Below, one piece after another: positions 34,376-42,863 of a DNA stretch of 64,000 nucleotides (position 1 is its first letter; the number at the start of each line of letters is the position of its first letter). The notes under the pieces were generated by a model. It searched no databases and was not told the origin of the DNA. It saw only the letters and a list, made by a program, of their open reading frames with translations. Source of the stretch: Paenibacillus thiaminolyticus (GTDB lineage: Bacteria > Bacillota > Bacilli > Paenibacillales > Paenibacillaceae); NCBI RefSeq assembly GCF_007066085.1, contig NZ_CP041405.1, forward strand, positions 5,735,501 to 5,799,500. Reading direction: 5' to 3'. Both the position numbers and the translations under genes were made by a program.

Positions 34376-36129
34376 GTCGCATCCTACGCGGATGCGTGGA
34401 TTGAAATCCTTTCGGGAATACGATCCTTCCCCCTGCAGCTGCGTCGCATCCTACGCGGATGCGTGGATTGAAATGGTCATGTATCTTTTTTCGATGATCA
34501 ACCTTTCGTCGCATCCTACGCGGATGCGTGGATTGAAATCTAGTGTTTATGATTACAGTGCGAGGAGGAAGAGGTCGCATCCTACGCGGATGCGTGGATT
34601 GAAATGATCATAACTTCCTGTGCTGTTTGGCTCATTTTGGTCGCATCCTACGCGGATGCGTGGATTGAAATATATAAACAACTCGCAAACAAGACCGCGT
34701 TGTTGTCGCATCCTACGCGGATGCGTGGATTGAAATGATAATGATAAAGCCTTGGAGTAATCCGGGGCTTGTCGCATCCTACGCGGATGCGTGGATTGAA
34801 ATATCAACGTGGACATCGGGACCGGCCAAAACCATTGTCGCATCCTACGCGGATGCGTGGATTGAAATAAGATGGTCGGTTGGAAAAATAAAAGGGGGGT
34901 CGGGTCGCATCCTACGCGGATGCGTGGATTGAAATCTTGCCTTGTTTGTGATAGTAGCCATCCAGCAGGTCGCATCCTACGCGGATGCGTGGATTGAAAT
35001 CTGCTTGAAGCTGACATATCCTTTCCCGCAGAGCCGTCGCATCCTACGCGGATGCGTGGATTGAAATGAAGTATGCCGAACGTTATAAAATTCTCCAGGA
35101 GTCGCATCCTACGCGGATGCGTGGATTGAAATACTTGAAAGGTATATGGCAGGCTCAGGTAATAAGTCGCATCCTACGCGGATGCGTGGATTGAAATCGT
35201 CAAGAAATAAAAGTGCCGCCCCCGAAGGAGCGTCGCATCCTACGCGGATGCGTGGATTGAAATTATTACCTTAACTCTGATGCGTTTTTGTATTGCCGTC
35301 GCATCCTACGCGGATGCGTGGATTGAAATATCCAGAGGTTTAGGCTGTCCGTGATGGCCTGAGTCGCATCCTACGCGGATGCGTGGATTGAAATGCATCT
35401 TCGTTAGGGTGGTCGGCCGGAGCTCCAGCGTCGCATCCTACGCGGATGCGTGGATTGAAATCCATCCGGACAAACTGGTTATCGAACGGGTTCGGTCGCA
35501 TCCTACGCGGATGCGTGGATTGAAATTACGCGGACGGTAGCCGCGCACTGTGGTTCGATGGTCGCATCCTACGCGGATGCGTGGATTGAAATCCGGGCGT
35601 GAGCATCAAACGTGGCGATGGGGCAATGTCGCATCCTACGCGGATGCGTGGATTGAAATCTGCGAGGGAGATTGAAATTTGGAGGTGCCAAGCACGTCGC
35701 ATCCTACGCGGATGCGTGGATTGAAATTTGCGATCGTGTGGCTGCTGTTTATTGTCCGTGTGTCGCATCCTACACGGATGCGTGGATTGAAATGGAAATG
35801 AATGGAGTGAAGAATATGGACAGTAGAAGTCGCATCCTACACGGATGCGTGGATTGAAATACCAGCGGTGGCCGGGATGACATCAGCGCAACTCAAAGTC
35901 GCATCCCACACGGATGCGTGGATTGAAATCCCATAACCCAATGCCATTTGCCGTGCTTCGTCTTGTCGCATCCTATTCGGATGCGTGGATTGAAATCGTG
36001 AACTGTAACCTGCACGGGTCTGAATTCCTTGTCGCTTTCTACGCAGATGCGCGGATTGAAATGTGGACCTCTCTAAGCAGTCAAGCTCACATTGAGCGTC
36101 GCATCTTGCACCGACGCATAAAAACCATT
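34376..36129 (+). CRISPR. CRISPR array 1, type I-C repeat, 27 repeats / 26 spacers
   Basis: 32-base repeat beginning GTCGCATCCTACGCGGATGC and ending GTGGATTGAAAT; the CGCATCC/GGATGCG arms form a 7-bp stem with a TACGC loop, as in I-C repeats. Spacers are 33-37 bases. The first 21 repeats (34376 to 35727) are identical. The last six decay stepwise: 35762 and 35829 have CACGG for CGCGG, 35898 has CCCACACGG, 35965 has CTATTCGG, 36031 has several changes, and 36098 keeps only its 5' part. Decay at this end and the leader at the other fix the transcription direction as rightward. Counts were made by eye. Confidence 0.97.
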
Positions 36130-36141
36130 ATGAAACCAAAA

Positions 36142-36196
36142 AAGCATCTACCCCCTTATCAAAAGATGACGTGGGGGTGGGATGCTTGTCTTTTTT
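36142..36196 (+). terminator. Terminator after CRISPR array 1
   Basis: AAGCATC-TA-CCCCC pairs with GGGGG-TGG-GATGCTT across an 18-base loop, followed by TGTCTTTTTT. It should end pre-crRNA transcription. Confidence 0.8.
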
Positions 36197-36223
36197 ATAG
36201 AACATACGTTCCCTGACAGGTTG

Positions 36224-36251
36224 TTGTCACTTTCTTCAATCATAATAGAAT
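36224..36251 (+). promoter_or_regulatory. Candidate promoter of the bPH2 gene pair
   Basis: TTGTCA (36224-36229), 16 bases, TAGAAT (36246-36251), about 30 bases before the start codon. Confidence 0.5.
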
Positions 36252-36280
36252 TTAGAGTATCAATACGTAGGAAGGTGAGG

Positions 36281-36802
36281 ATGTACGCAGCTATGAATAC
36301 GACAGTTAGCGAGCAGCAACAATTGCATCCCAATGTGGTGCCATATTGGCGAATTTATCGTCTTTTCTCTGCATTGAAGCGGACTGCACTGACAAGCATT
36401 CCTATCATTGTTTGTTTGATGTGGTTGCCCCAATGGAAGTGGATTATATATGCTTCTGCGGCTTATCTTTTGCTTCATTGGAGCAAGGACTTATTCTATA
36501 TCATATATGGAGTTCGCTTCAGCTATGCCCGAAGAAGTTACGTTCTGACAAGGGAAGAAATTGTGATTCGATGGGGCAGCATATGGACCGTTAATTCATC
36601 GGTTATTCCACTTAGCCGTGTTCAGCATGTAGATATTGAACAGGACGTCATTCAGAAAAAGCTGGGCATATCTGAAGTCGTTATCGTAACGGCAGGTGAT
36701 GCGACTGGCATCGTCGGTTTATTGGAAGATGATGCGAATAAACTGCGGCGGCAGGTCATTGAACTGGCGAAGATAGGTGAAACTGATGCGTACAATCCAT
36801 AG
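36281..36802 (+). CDS. ydbS: YdbS-like bPH2-domain membrane protein
   Basis: 173 residues. Two adjacent hydrophobic segments (about residues 35-75) are followed by a bacterial pleckstrin-homology 2 domain: YARRSYVLTREEIVIRWGS, then IPLSRVQHVDIEQDVIQKKLG, the family hallmark. The ATG at 36281 has AGGAAGG 5 bases upstream. It overlaps the next gene by 17 bases. In Bacillus subtilis the ydbST pair is part of the SigW antibiosis regulon and gives resistance to some Bacillus antimicrobial peptides; a similar envelope-protection role is plausible here but not shown. Confidence 0.82.
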   Translation: MYAAMNTTVSEQQQLHPNVVPYWRIYRLFSALKRTALTSIPIIVCLMWLPQWKWIIYASAAYLLLHWSKDLFYIIYGVRFSYARRSYVLTREEIVIRWGSIWTVNSSVIPLSRVQHVDIEQDVIQKKLGISEVVIVTAGDATGIVGLLEDDANKLRRQVIELAKIGETDAYNP

Positions 36803-38264
36803 ACAACATCCGATCAAGATTGCCGTACATTTGTATCGAACGATCCGCTATATGATCATCCCCTATACTCTCTTGTTATTCAAGGAGATCAAGGCCGGCA
36901 CAGGTCAACAGCCTTATTGGGTATATGGGGTGGCTGTCGTCATTGGTCTATCTATCTTGCTGTGGTCTATTATTTCCTGGTGGAAAGACACTTATCAGAT
37001 TGGGGAATCTGAGATCGTCATTCAAAGAGGAGTGCTTATCACCACCCAACGAACAATTCCGCTGGAGCGAATAACGAATATATCGATAGAACAGACTTGG
37101 ACCGATCGATTAGTAGGTTCGGCTACTTCCGAATTGCACACTTCAGATTCGAACGAAGAAGCTGATGCTAGGTTCGTGTTGACTCAACGCAACGCAGACA
37201 TGCTCATTGCCAGAATTAATCGACCGATGTCGCGTGTCTCGAATCAAGCGAAGCCGAATTGGGTCCTTCAACCCAAGGATATTTTGATGAGGGCGATTAG
37301 TTCCAATTCGTTCTGGCTGGGGGTTCCCCTATGTCTCACTATCGTAACTTATGTATGGGATTGGGTTGAACCAAGCACGGAAGAAGAAGTAAGCATGGTC
37401 CGTTTTTTTCAAGATGAAAGATGGAATGAATTATTGACGACGGAGCTTATACCCGTTCTGCTTGCGCTTCTTGGCATTATTGCCTTGTGCGTATTCACGT
37501 CCTGGTTGTTTTCCTTGGTCATGATGCAAATTCGTTATCACAAATGGTCCGTTATCCGAGACAGTTCCTATATTCATATCCAGTACGGATGGTATGAGAG
37601 GAAATCAACCTCCCTCCATACTGTGAAGATTCAGTCGATCCGGGTCAAGGAGCAGTTGTTTAGTCGTTATTTTGGTTATGTGTCCATCTGGATGGATTGC
37701 GTTGGGTATGCAGGGGAGAGGAAGGTGAAACTGCTGCTGCCCGCGGTCCACAGGTCAGAGATGCATGCTGCATTGAAGCTGCTGTTGCCCGAATTTACAA
37801 TCGTGCAGCCTCAGCGTCATTTACCGGCGGGAAAGGCGATATATTTTGTATGGCTGCCGGTAATTGCTGTATGCCTTGTCATATTAGTCGCCGCAATTTT
37901 GACTCCGTGGGCATGGTTGACAATTCCGTTCGCGGCAGCAGTATATTGGCGAGGAAGCCGAAAATATTCGGGAACGCTATGGGAAGTTCATGGGAATCAA
38001 TGTGTGATCGCGAAGCCGGGTCTTACGCGAACTACAGTCTATGTACAGCGCCAAGCGCTCCAATCGATAACCTGTCGTCAAACTTGGATCCAACGTATAT
38101 TTGGCATTTTCCAGATTGAACTCGTGATAGATTCGCCATCCAAAGCGAAGGAATACGTATTTACCGGCGCATCCCAAGAGGATGTACAGCAGCTTTTACA
38201 TTGGTATAAAAATAGAGGAGCTTCCAAATGCCCATTCATTGGTAACGAGGAAAAGGTTGTTTAG
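36786..38264 (+). CDS. ydbT: YdbT-like protein with repeated bPH2 domains
   Basis: 492 residues with pairs of membrane segments (about 25-75, 175-260 and 350-390) alternating with three bPH2 domains. The first is clearest: YQIGESEIVIQRGVLITTQRTIPLERITNI. Later copies are IHIQYGWYERKSTSLHTVKIQSI and VIAKPGLTRTTVYVQRQALQSI. Size and layout match YdbT, the usual partner of YdbS. The ATG at 36786 follows AGGTGA by 6 bases. The pair sits between CRISPR array 1 and the cas genes on the same strand but has no known tie to CRISPR. Confidence 0.82.
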   Translation: MRTIHRQHPIKIAVHLYRTIRYMIIPYTLLLFKEIKAGTGQQPYWVYGVAVVIGLSILLWSIISWWKDTYQIGESEIVIQRGVLITTQRTIPLERITNISIEQTWTDRLVGSATSELHTSDSNEEADARFVLTQRNADMLIARINRPMSRVSNQAKPNWVLQPKDILMRAISSNSFWLGVPLCLTIVTYVWDWVEPSTEEEVSMVRFFQDERWNELLTTELIPVLLALLGIIALCVFTSWLFSLVMMQIRYHKWSVIRDSSYIHIQYGWYERKSTSLHTVKIQSIRVKEQLFSRYFGYVSIWMDCVGYAGERKVKLLLPAVHRSEMHAALKLLLPEFTIVQPQRHLPAGKAIYFVWLPVIAVCLVILVAAILTPWAWLTIPFAAAVYWRGSRKYSGTLWEVHGNQCVIAKPGLTRTTVYVQRQALQSITCRQTWIQRIFGIFQIELVIDSPSKAKEYVFTGASQEDVQQLLHWYKNRGASKCPFIGNEEKVV

Positions 38265-38311
38265 TCTGATTTTTTTGTGGAAGTAGGCAGGTGGACCTAT
38301 ATATGATGTCG

Positions 38312-38335
38312 AATATCCAATATTTATAGGATATT
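38312..38335. promoter_or_regulatory. Inverted repeat upstream of the WYL regulator, candidate operator
   Basis: AATATCC (38312-38318) and GGATATT (38329-38335) flank a 10-base AT spacer, 29 bases before the start codon. The placement suggests autoregulation. Confidence 0.45.
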
Positions 38336-38363
38336 ATGAGAGCATCTGGAGGAGAGTACAACG

Positions 38364-39320
38364 ATGTCAGATAGAATGATTCGGCTCATGAAAATGGTCA
38401 TAATCATACAGGCGAATCCTGGCATATCGGTGCAGGAACTGGCTGACAAATGTGAAACTTCCGAGCGAACTATATATCGGGATTTGAGAACACTAGATCT
38501 TGTCGTGCCTATAACGAATGATGGATACGGAACAGGGTATCGCTTTATAGGCAATTTTGCGATGTATCCGCTTAATTTTACAGAAGAAGAGGAGATGGTC
38601 TTCTCTATCCTCCCTTCCATGTTGGACAAAAGCAAGCTTTCACCCCTGTTCGATTCGGTCTACGACAAAGTCATGGCGACGCATGTCAAGGAGAAGCAAA
38701 AACGCAGGGAAGCAATGGAGAACTTTACGAATCTAATTCAGATGGGGATACCTGCTTACAAGGCAGATGATGATAGTCCCAATTACCTACTCCCTGTGAT
38801 GGAAGCGATTATAGCCGAGAAGACACTCCGTGCAGTATACCATACCCAAAGCCGCAATACAGTGACAGAGCGCGAGATCGATCCGTACTGTCTTGTTCCT
38901 CGCGAGCAACGCTTCTACTTAATCGGGTATTGTCATCGGAAGCAGGACATTTTAATGTTCCGCATGAGCCGGTTTCATCGCGTTGAAATAACGACTAAAA
39001 ACTTCGACAAAGGCGACTTCGACATCCACCACTATATGAAACATACTTGGTCGGTACATCGGGGCGAATCGCTCATTACGTTCAAGGTCAAATTTCAACC
39101 CGATGTGGCGAGATACATCAAGGAGGAGGAAATGTTTGTGCGCCCCAAAATGACGGACTTGCCCGATGGAAGCTTATTGTTCGAAGCTACAGTCAACCAT
39201 GAGCAAGGCTTCTTGAATTGGCTCGCCCAGTATGGCCCGTCTGCCGAAATTCTGGAACCGCTATCAATAAGGAAGCAGTTCATCGAGCGGTTACAGCGTT
39301 GGATGGAGATGTATAACTAA
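38364..39320 (+). CDS. WYL-domain transcriptional regulator next to cas3
   Basis: 318 residues. N-terminal HTH (residues about 3-60: RLMKMVIIIQANPGISVQEL, ETSERTIYRDLRTL) followed by a linker and a WYL domain (LRAVYHTQSR, REIDPYCLVPREQRFYLIGYC, FRMSRFHRVEIT) with the RFYLIGYC core in the WYL position, then a WCX-type C-terminal extension ending FIERLQRWMEMYN. WYL proteins bind nucleic-acid-like ligands and regulate defence loci, including CRISPR-cas and phage-defence islands in several lineages. GGAGGAG lies 9 bases before the ATG. It lies 90 bases before cas3 on the same strand, so it is the obvious candidate controller of this I-C locus. Confidence 0.9.
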   Translation: MSDRMIRLMKMVIIIQANPGISVQELADKCETSERTIYRDLRTLDLVVPITNDGYGTGYRFIGNFAMYPLNFTEEEEMVFSILPSMLDKSKLSPLFDSVYDKVMATHVKEKQKRREAMENFTNLIQMGIPAYKADDDSPNYLLPVMEAIIAEKTLRAVYHTQSRNTVTEREIDPYCLVPREQRFYLIGYCHRKQDILMFRMSRFHRVEITTKNFDKGDFDIHHYMKHTWSVHRGESLITFKVKFQPDVARYIKEEEMFVRPKMTDLPDGSLLFEATVNHEQGFLNWLAQYGPSAEILEPLSIRKQFIERLQRWMEMYN

Positions 39321-39410
39321 TGCATCATCTGGAATATATAAGTTCCCTGTCATTTAGTTGTTACCTGTGCGGGGTACGTAAATACGAGCGGTGTAGAAAG
39401 GAGTGTTGAA

Positions 39411-41891
39411 ATGCAATCAATTGCCCATATTCGCATAAGCGATGAGAAGGTGCAGACCGTGGAACGGCATTTGCTGGAAGTGAAGACGTTGGCGGAAGAG
39501 TACGGTAAGAAATTGAATATTCCTCATGTCACCGGGCTGGCGGGCATGCTTCATGATATGGGGAAATATACGGAGAAGTTCAGGACATACATATTGGCGG
39601 CTGTGAGCGGAGCCGAGGATCGGCTGCGCCGGGGAGATGTTGATCATTCTACGGCCGGAGGACGGTTGCTTTATGATCGTTGTCATGCGGATGCGAAAGC
39701 GCCTTATAAAGTGATTTTGGCTGAGGTTGTAGGCAATGCGATTATTTCGCATCATTCCTATTTGCATGATTTTCTGGATCCGGATTTGGAATCTCCTTAC
39801 TTGAGACGGGTTGCTTGCAAAAAGTTAGAGGAGTTTGATCAGAGCGTCGAAGCCTTTTTTACACTTGTCATGAGCGAGCAGGAATTCCAGGGATATGTGG
39901 ATCAGGCGACTGCGGAAGTGGAACAATTTCTGGCCGGAGTGCCTGCCAAGAGTCTGGAACTGAAGCTGATGTTCCTGACCAAGTTCGTATTTAGCGCATT
40001 AATTGACGCTGATCGAACGAACACGAGATGGTTTGAAATGGGCGAGCCTGACGAGCCAGAACGGAACACCAAGGAATTGTTTTCAAGTTATTATGAAAGG
40101 CTGATGGCGCAACTTCATTCTTTTAAGAAAAAGAAGGACGCCCATACCCCGATTGCACTGTTGCGAAGCGAAATGTCCGAGTTATGCGAACGTTTTGCCG
40201 CGAAGCCGTCTTCTATTTATACGTTGTCGATTCCAACAGGGGGCGGCAAGACGCTGGCCAGCTTGAGATATGCCTTGAAGCATGCATTAACCTTTGACAA
40301 AAAGCGGATTATTTATGTCGTCCCTTTTACGACGATTATTGAGCAGAACGCTGCCACGGTGCGGGAAATATTGCAGGATGAAGTGAATATTCTGGAGCAT
40401 CATTCCAATGTCGTAGAAGTGGAGGTGGAGGAAGACGACGAGGATCAGGATGGACTGGCTCTGACTGCGCGGCAAAAGGCGAACCTGGCTAAGGACAACT
40501 GGGATGCGCCGATTATTTTTACGACGATGGTGCAATTTCTGAACGTGTTTTTTGCGCACGGGAGCCGGAACATACGCAGACTCCATAACTTGTGTGATGC
40601 AGTCATTATATTTGACGAAGTGCAGAAGGTGCCTACACATTGCATTTCTCTATTTAACCAGGCGCTGAACTTCTTGAAGGAGTACGGAGGCTCCAGTATC
40701 GTGCTGTGCACGGCGACGCAACCGGCGCTGCAGTTCGTGGAGCAGAAGCTGGAATTGGCAGAGGATGCTGAGATGATAAGTAATCTCGATGAGGTAATTG
40801 ATGCGTTCAAGCGTGTTGATTTGATCGATAAAGCTACCGAGCGGGCCTGGAGTACGGAAGAATTGGCATGCTTTGTCCAAGACACCATTCAGGAAGCAGG
40901 CAATATTCTGGTCATCTTGAATACGAAATCGGTCGTTAAGTCGTTGTATGAGCGGTTGCAGGCGATGCGGGAACAGCATCAGTTCGGCGAGGACGAGGAA
41001 ATCTTTTTGTATCATTTGAGTACGTCGATGTGTGCCGCCCACCGGTCTGCCATTTTAGAAACAGTAAGGGCGCATCTTGAAGCAGAGGAAAAAGTGATTT
41101 GCGTCAGCACGCAGTTGATTGAAGCCGGAGTAGATGTCAGCTTCAAGTGCGTTATACGCTCCCTTGCCGGATTGGATTCGATCGCGCAAGCGGCGGGACG
41201 ATGCAATCGGCATGGCAAGGATGAGATCCGGAATGTCTACATTATCGACCACGCGGAAGAGAATCTGAAGCATTTGAAGGAGATTCAAATTGGCAAGGAA
41301 CTGACACGCACGATGCTTGTCGATATGAAGCGGGATGCGAAGGCGCATGGCGGCCAGTTGCTGTCGCAGCAGGCGATGGAATTTAATTTTCAGAAGTTCT
41401 ATATGAGGCTGGAAGCGGATTTGAATAATTTTGTGCCTAAGCTGCGCAAAAATATGACGGACTTGCTATATGCCGGACGGTATGAAACGGACAGCTATTT
41501 CCAGGCCTATCACAGGAAGAAGGAAGAGGAGCAGGCGAAGGACACATGGTTGCCGCTAGTTCTCGCCAATAGCTATGGCACCGCCGCGAAATATTTTCAT
41601 GTTATTGACGATTATACTCGCGCTGTGATTGTTCCCTATGGAGGAGGCGCAGAAGTGATTGCCGACCTGAACGGAAGCGGCACGATCGATGATTTGACGC
41701 GTCTGCTGAAGCGGGCGCAGCAGTTCACGGTTAACCTGTATGAACACGATCTTCGCCAGTTGGATCGTAGCGGCGGATTGGACAGCTGTCTGGACGGAAA
41801 GGTGCTCGTATTGAAAGATGGGGCTTACAGCGAGCATTTTGGCGTGGATCTGAACAGCGACAGCGCGATGGGATTTTTAGGTTGTTTCTAG
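39411..41891 (+). CDS. cas3: CRISPR-associated helicase/nuclease Cas3, type I-C
   Basis: 826 residues. N-terminal HD nuclease: His20, then LAGMLHDMGKY with His48-Asp49, and AIISHHSYLHDF. Superfamily 2 helicase core: Walker A SIPTGGGKT (residues 273-281), DEVQ Walker B (402-405), TATQPAL motif III, and STQLIEAGVDVSF with QAAGRCNRHG (593 onward) as motifs V and VI. Cas3 is recruited by Cascade to the R-loop, nicks the displaced strand and degrades it 3' to 5'. AAAGGAG lies 7 bases before the ATG. It is followed by a 9-bp hairpin and 250 bases before cas5c, so its transcript is partly separate from the Cascade genes. Confidence 0.97.
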   Translation: MQSIAHIRISDEKVQTVERHLLEVKTLAEEYGKKLNIPHVTGLAGMLHDMGKYTEKFRTYILAAVSGAEDRLRRGDVDHSTAGGRLLYDRCHADAKAPYKVILAEVVGNAIISHHSYLHDFLDPDLESPYLRRVACKKLEEFDQSVEAFFTLVMSEQEFQGYVDQATAEVEQFLAGVPAKSLELKLMFLTKFVFSALIDADRTNTRWFEMGEPDEPERNTKELFSSYYERLMAQLHSFKKKKDAHTPIALLRSEMSELCERFAAKPSSIYTLSIPTGGGKTLASLRYALKHALTFDKKRIIYVVPFTTIIEQNAATVREILQDEVNILEHHSNVVEVEVEEDDEDQDGLALTARQKANLAKDNWDAPIIFTTMVQFLNVFFAHGSRNIRRLHNLCDAVIIFDEVQKVPTHCISLFNQALNFLKEYGGSSIVLCTATQPALQFVEQKLELAEDAEMISNLDEVIDAFKRVDLIDKATERAWSTEELACFVQDTIQEAGNILVILNTKSVVKSLYERLQAMREQHQFGEDEEIFLYHLSTSMCAAHRSAILETVRAHLEAEEKVICVSTQLIEAGVDVSFKCVIRSLAGLDSIAQAAGRCNRHGKDEIRNVYIIDHAEENLKHLKEIQIGKELTRTMLVDMKRDAKAHGGQLLSQQAMEFNFQKFYMRLEADLNNFVPKLRKNMTDLLYAGRYETDSYFQAYHRKKEEEQAKDTWLPLVLANSYGTAAKYFHVIDDYTRAVIVPYGGGAEVIADLNGSGTIDDLTRLLKRAQQFTVNLYEHDLRQLDRSGGLDSCLDGKVLVLKDGAYSEHFGVDLNSDSAMGFLGCF

Positions 41892-41899
41892 AAGAGTGA

Positions 41900-41922
41900 A
41901 GCCTATCTTTTACAGATAGGCT
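41900..41922 (+). terminator. Hairpin after cas3
   Basis: AGCCTATCT and AGATAGGCT form a perfect 9-bp stem around TTTAC. No clean T-run follows, so it may attenuate transcription or protect the 3' end rather than fully terminate. Confidence 0.5.
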
Positions 41923-41952
41923 CCTAATAAAATACTATATTTTTCAATCCGC

Positions 41953-41984
41953 GCTATTCTAGCGACAACTTAAGCTATTATAGC
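41953..41984. promoter_or_regulatory. Twin palindromes upstream of the cas5c promoter, candidate operator
   Basis: GCTATTCTAGC (41953-41963) and GCTATTATAGC (41974-41984) are both GCTA-N3-TAGC palindromes, and their starts are 21 bases apart, two turns of the helix. They lie about 90 bases upstream of the -35 element. Confidence 0.45.
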
Positions 41985-42074
41985 ACAAATAAGGTATTTG
42001 AGAATGCGAACATTTTTTGATTTTCTGTTCAGGTATGAAACAAAAAGTTCATATAATATTTTATTAGATTATCA

Positions 42075-42103
42075 TTGACCCTGTTAAGAAGAGAGTATAG
42101 TAT
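42075..42103 (+). promoter_or_regulatory. SigA-type promoter of the cas5c-cas2 operon
   Basis: TTGACC (42075-42080), a 17-base spacer, TAGTAT (42098-42103), 37 bases before the cas5c start. Confidence 0.7.
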
Positions 42104-42140
42104 AAAAGATGTAAGAAAATTATGGAAAGGGGGCGGCGCG

Positions 42141-42863
42141 TTGATACGCAACAGCATTGAGTTCGAAGTGTTCGGGACTTACGCGTTGTTTACAGATCCG
42201 TTAACGAAACTGGGCGGGGAGAAGATGTCATATCCAGTCCCGACCTTTCAGGCGCTAAAAGGAATAGTAGAATCCATTTACTGGAAACCTACAATATTAT
42301 TTGTTGTGGATGCCGTTCGCGTTATGAATCCGATTCGAATGGAGTCCAAAGGGGTTCGCCCGCTGGATTACGGCGGCGGCAACACACTGGCATATTACTC
42401 CTATTTGAAAGATGTTCGTTACCAATGCCGGGCTCATTTCGTGTTCAACCCGAACCGGTCGGACTTGGAGTATGATCGCAACGAACATAAGCACCACAAT
42501 ATTTTGAAGCGCGCGTTGCGGGCGGGAGGACGCCGGGATATTTTCCTCGGAGCAAGAGAATGCCAAGGTTATGTGGAGCCATGCGAGTTTGGCGAAGGAA
42601 AAGGCTTCTACGATGATTATGGCGATCTCCACTTTGGCACGATGGTACATGGCATTAATTATCCGGATGAGACGGGCAGGAAGCAGATGGAGACGCGGCT
42701 GTGGAATCCGGTTATGAAGAACGGCTACATTTACTTTATAACGCCGGAAGAGTGTCAGATGGTTCGTCCCGTGGCTGAGATGGAACCGAAGACGTTCGCG
42801 GCCGGGGAGATCGAGGCGGTTGAGGAACTGGAGGTCCGGCTGGAAGCGGAGGGAAGCCGATGA
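42141..42863 (+). CDS. cas5c: Cas5c (Cas5d), type I-C crRNA endonuclease and Cascade subunit
   Basis: 240 residues. Opening [33 protein letters not shown] is the Cas5c signature, followed by [12 protein letters not shown] and a mid-region [11 protein letters not shown]. In I-C systems, which lack Cas6, Cas5c cuts the pre-crRNA at the base of the repeat stem and stays on the 5' handle. The start is TTG at 42141 with GGAAAGGGGG about 7 bases before it; upstream in-frame codons run back into the promoter. ATGA overlap with cas8c. Confidence 0.95.
   Translation: MIRNSIEFEVFGTYALFTDPLTKLGGEKMSYPVPTFQALKGIVESIYWKPTILFVVDAVRVMNPIRMESKGVRPLDYGGGNTLAYYSYLKDVRYQCRAHFVFNPNRSDLEYDRNEHKHHNILKRALRAGGRRDIFLGARECQGYVEPCEFGEGKGFYDDYGDLHFGTMVHGINYPDETGRKQMETRLWNPVMKNGYIYFITPEECQMVRPVAEMEPKTFAAGEIEAVEELEVRLEAEGSR

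Noticed and set aside
34329..35107. Repetitive ORFs through the CRISPR arrays (SHPTRMRGLK or FNPRIRVGCD units)
   Set aside because: They are translations of the 32-base CRISPR repeat, not proteins.
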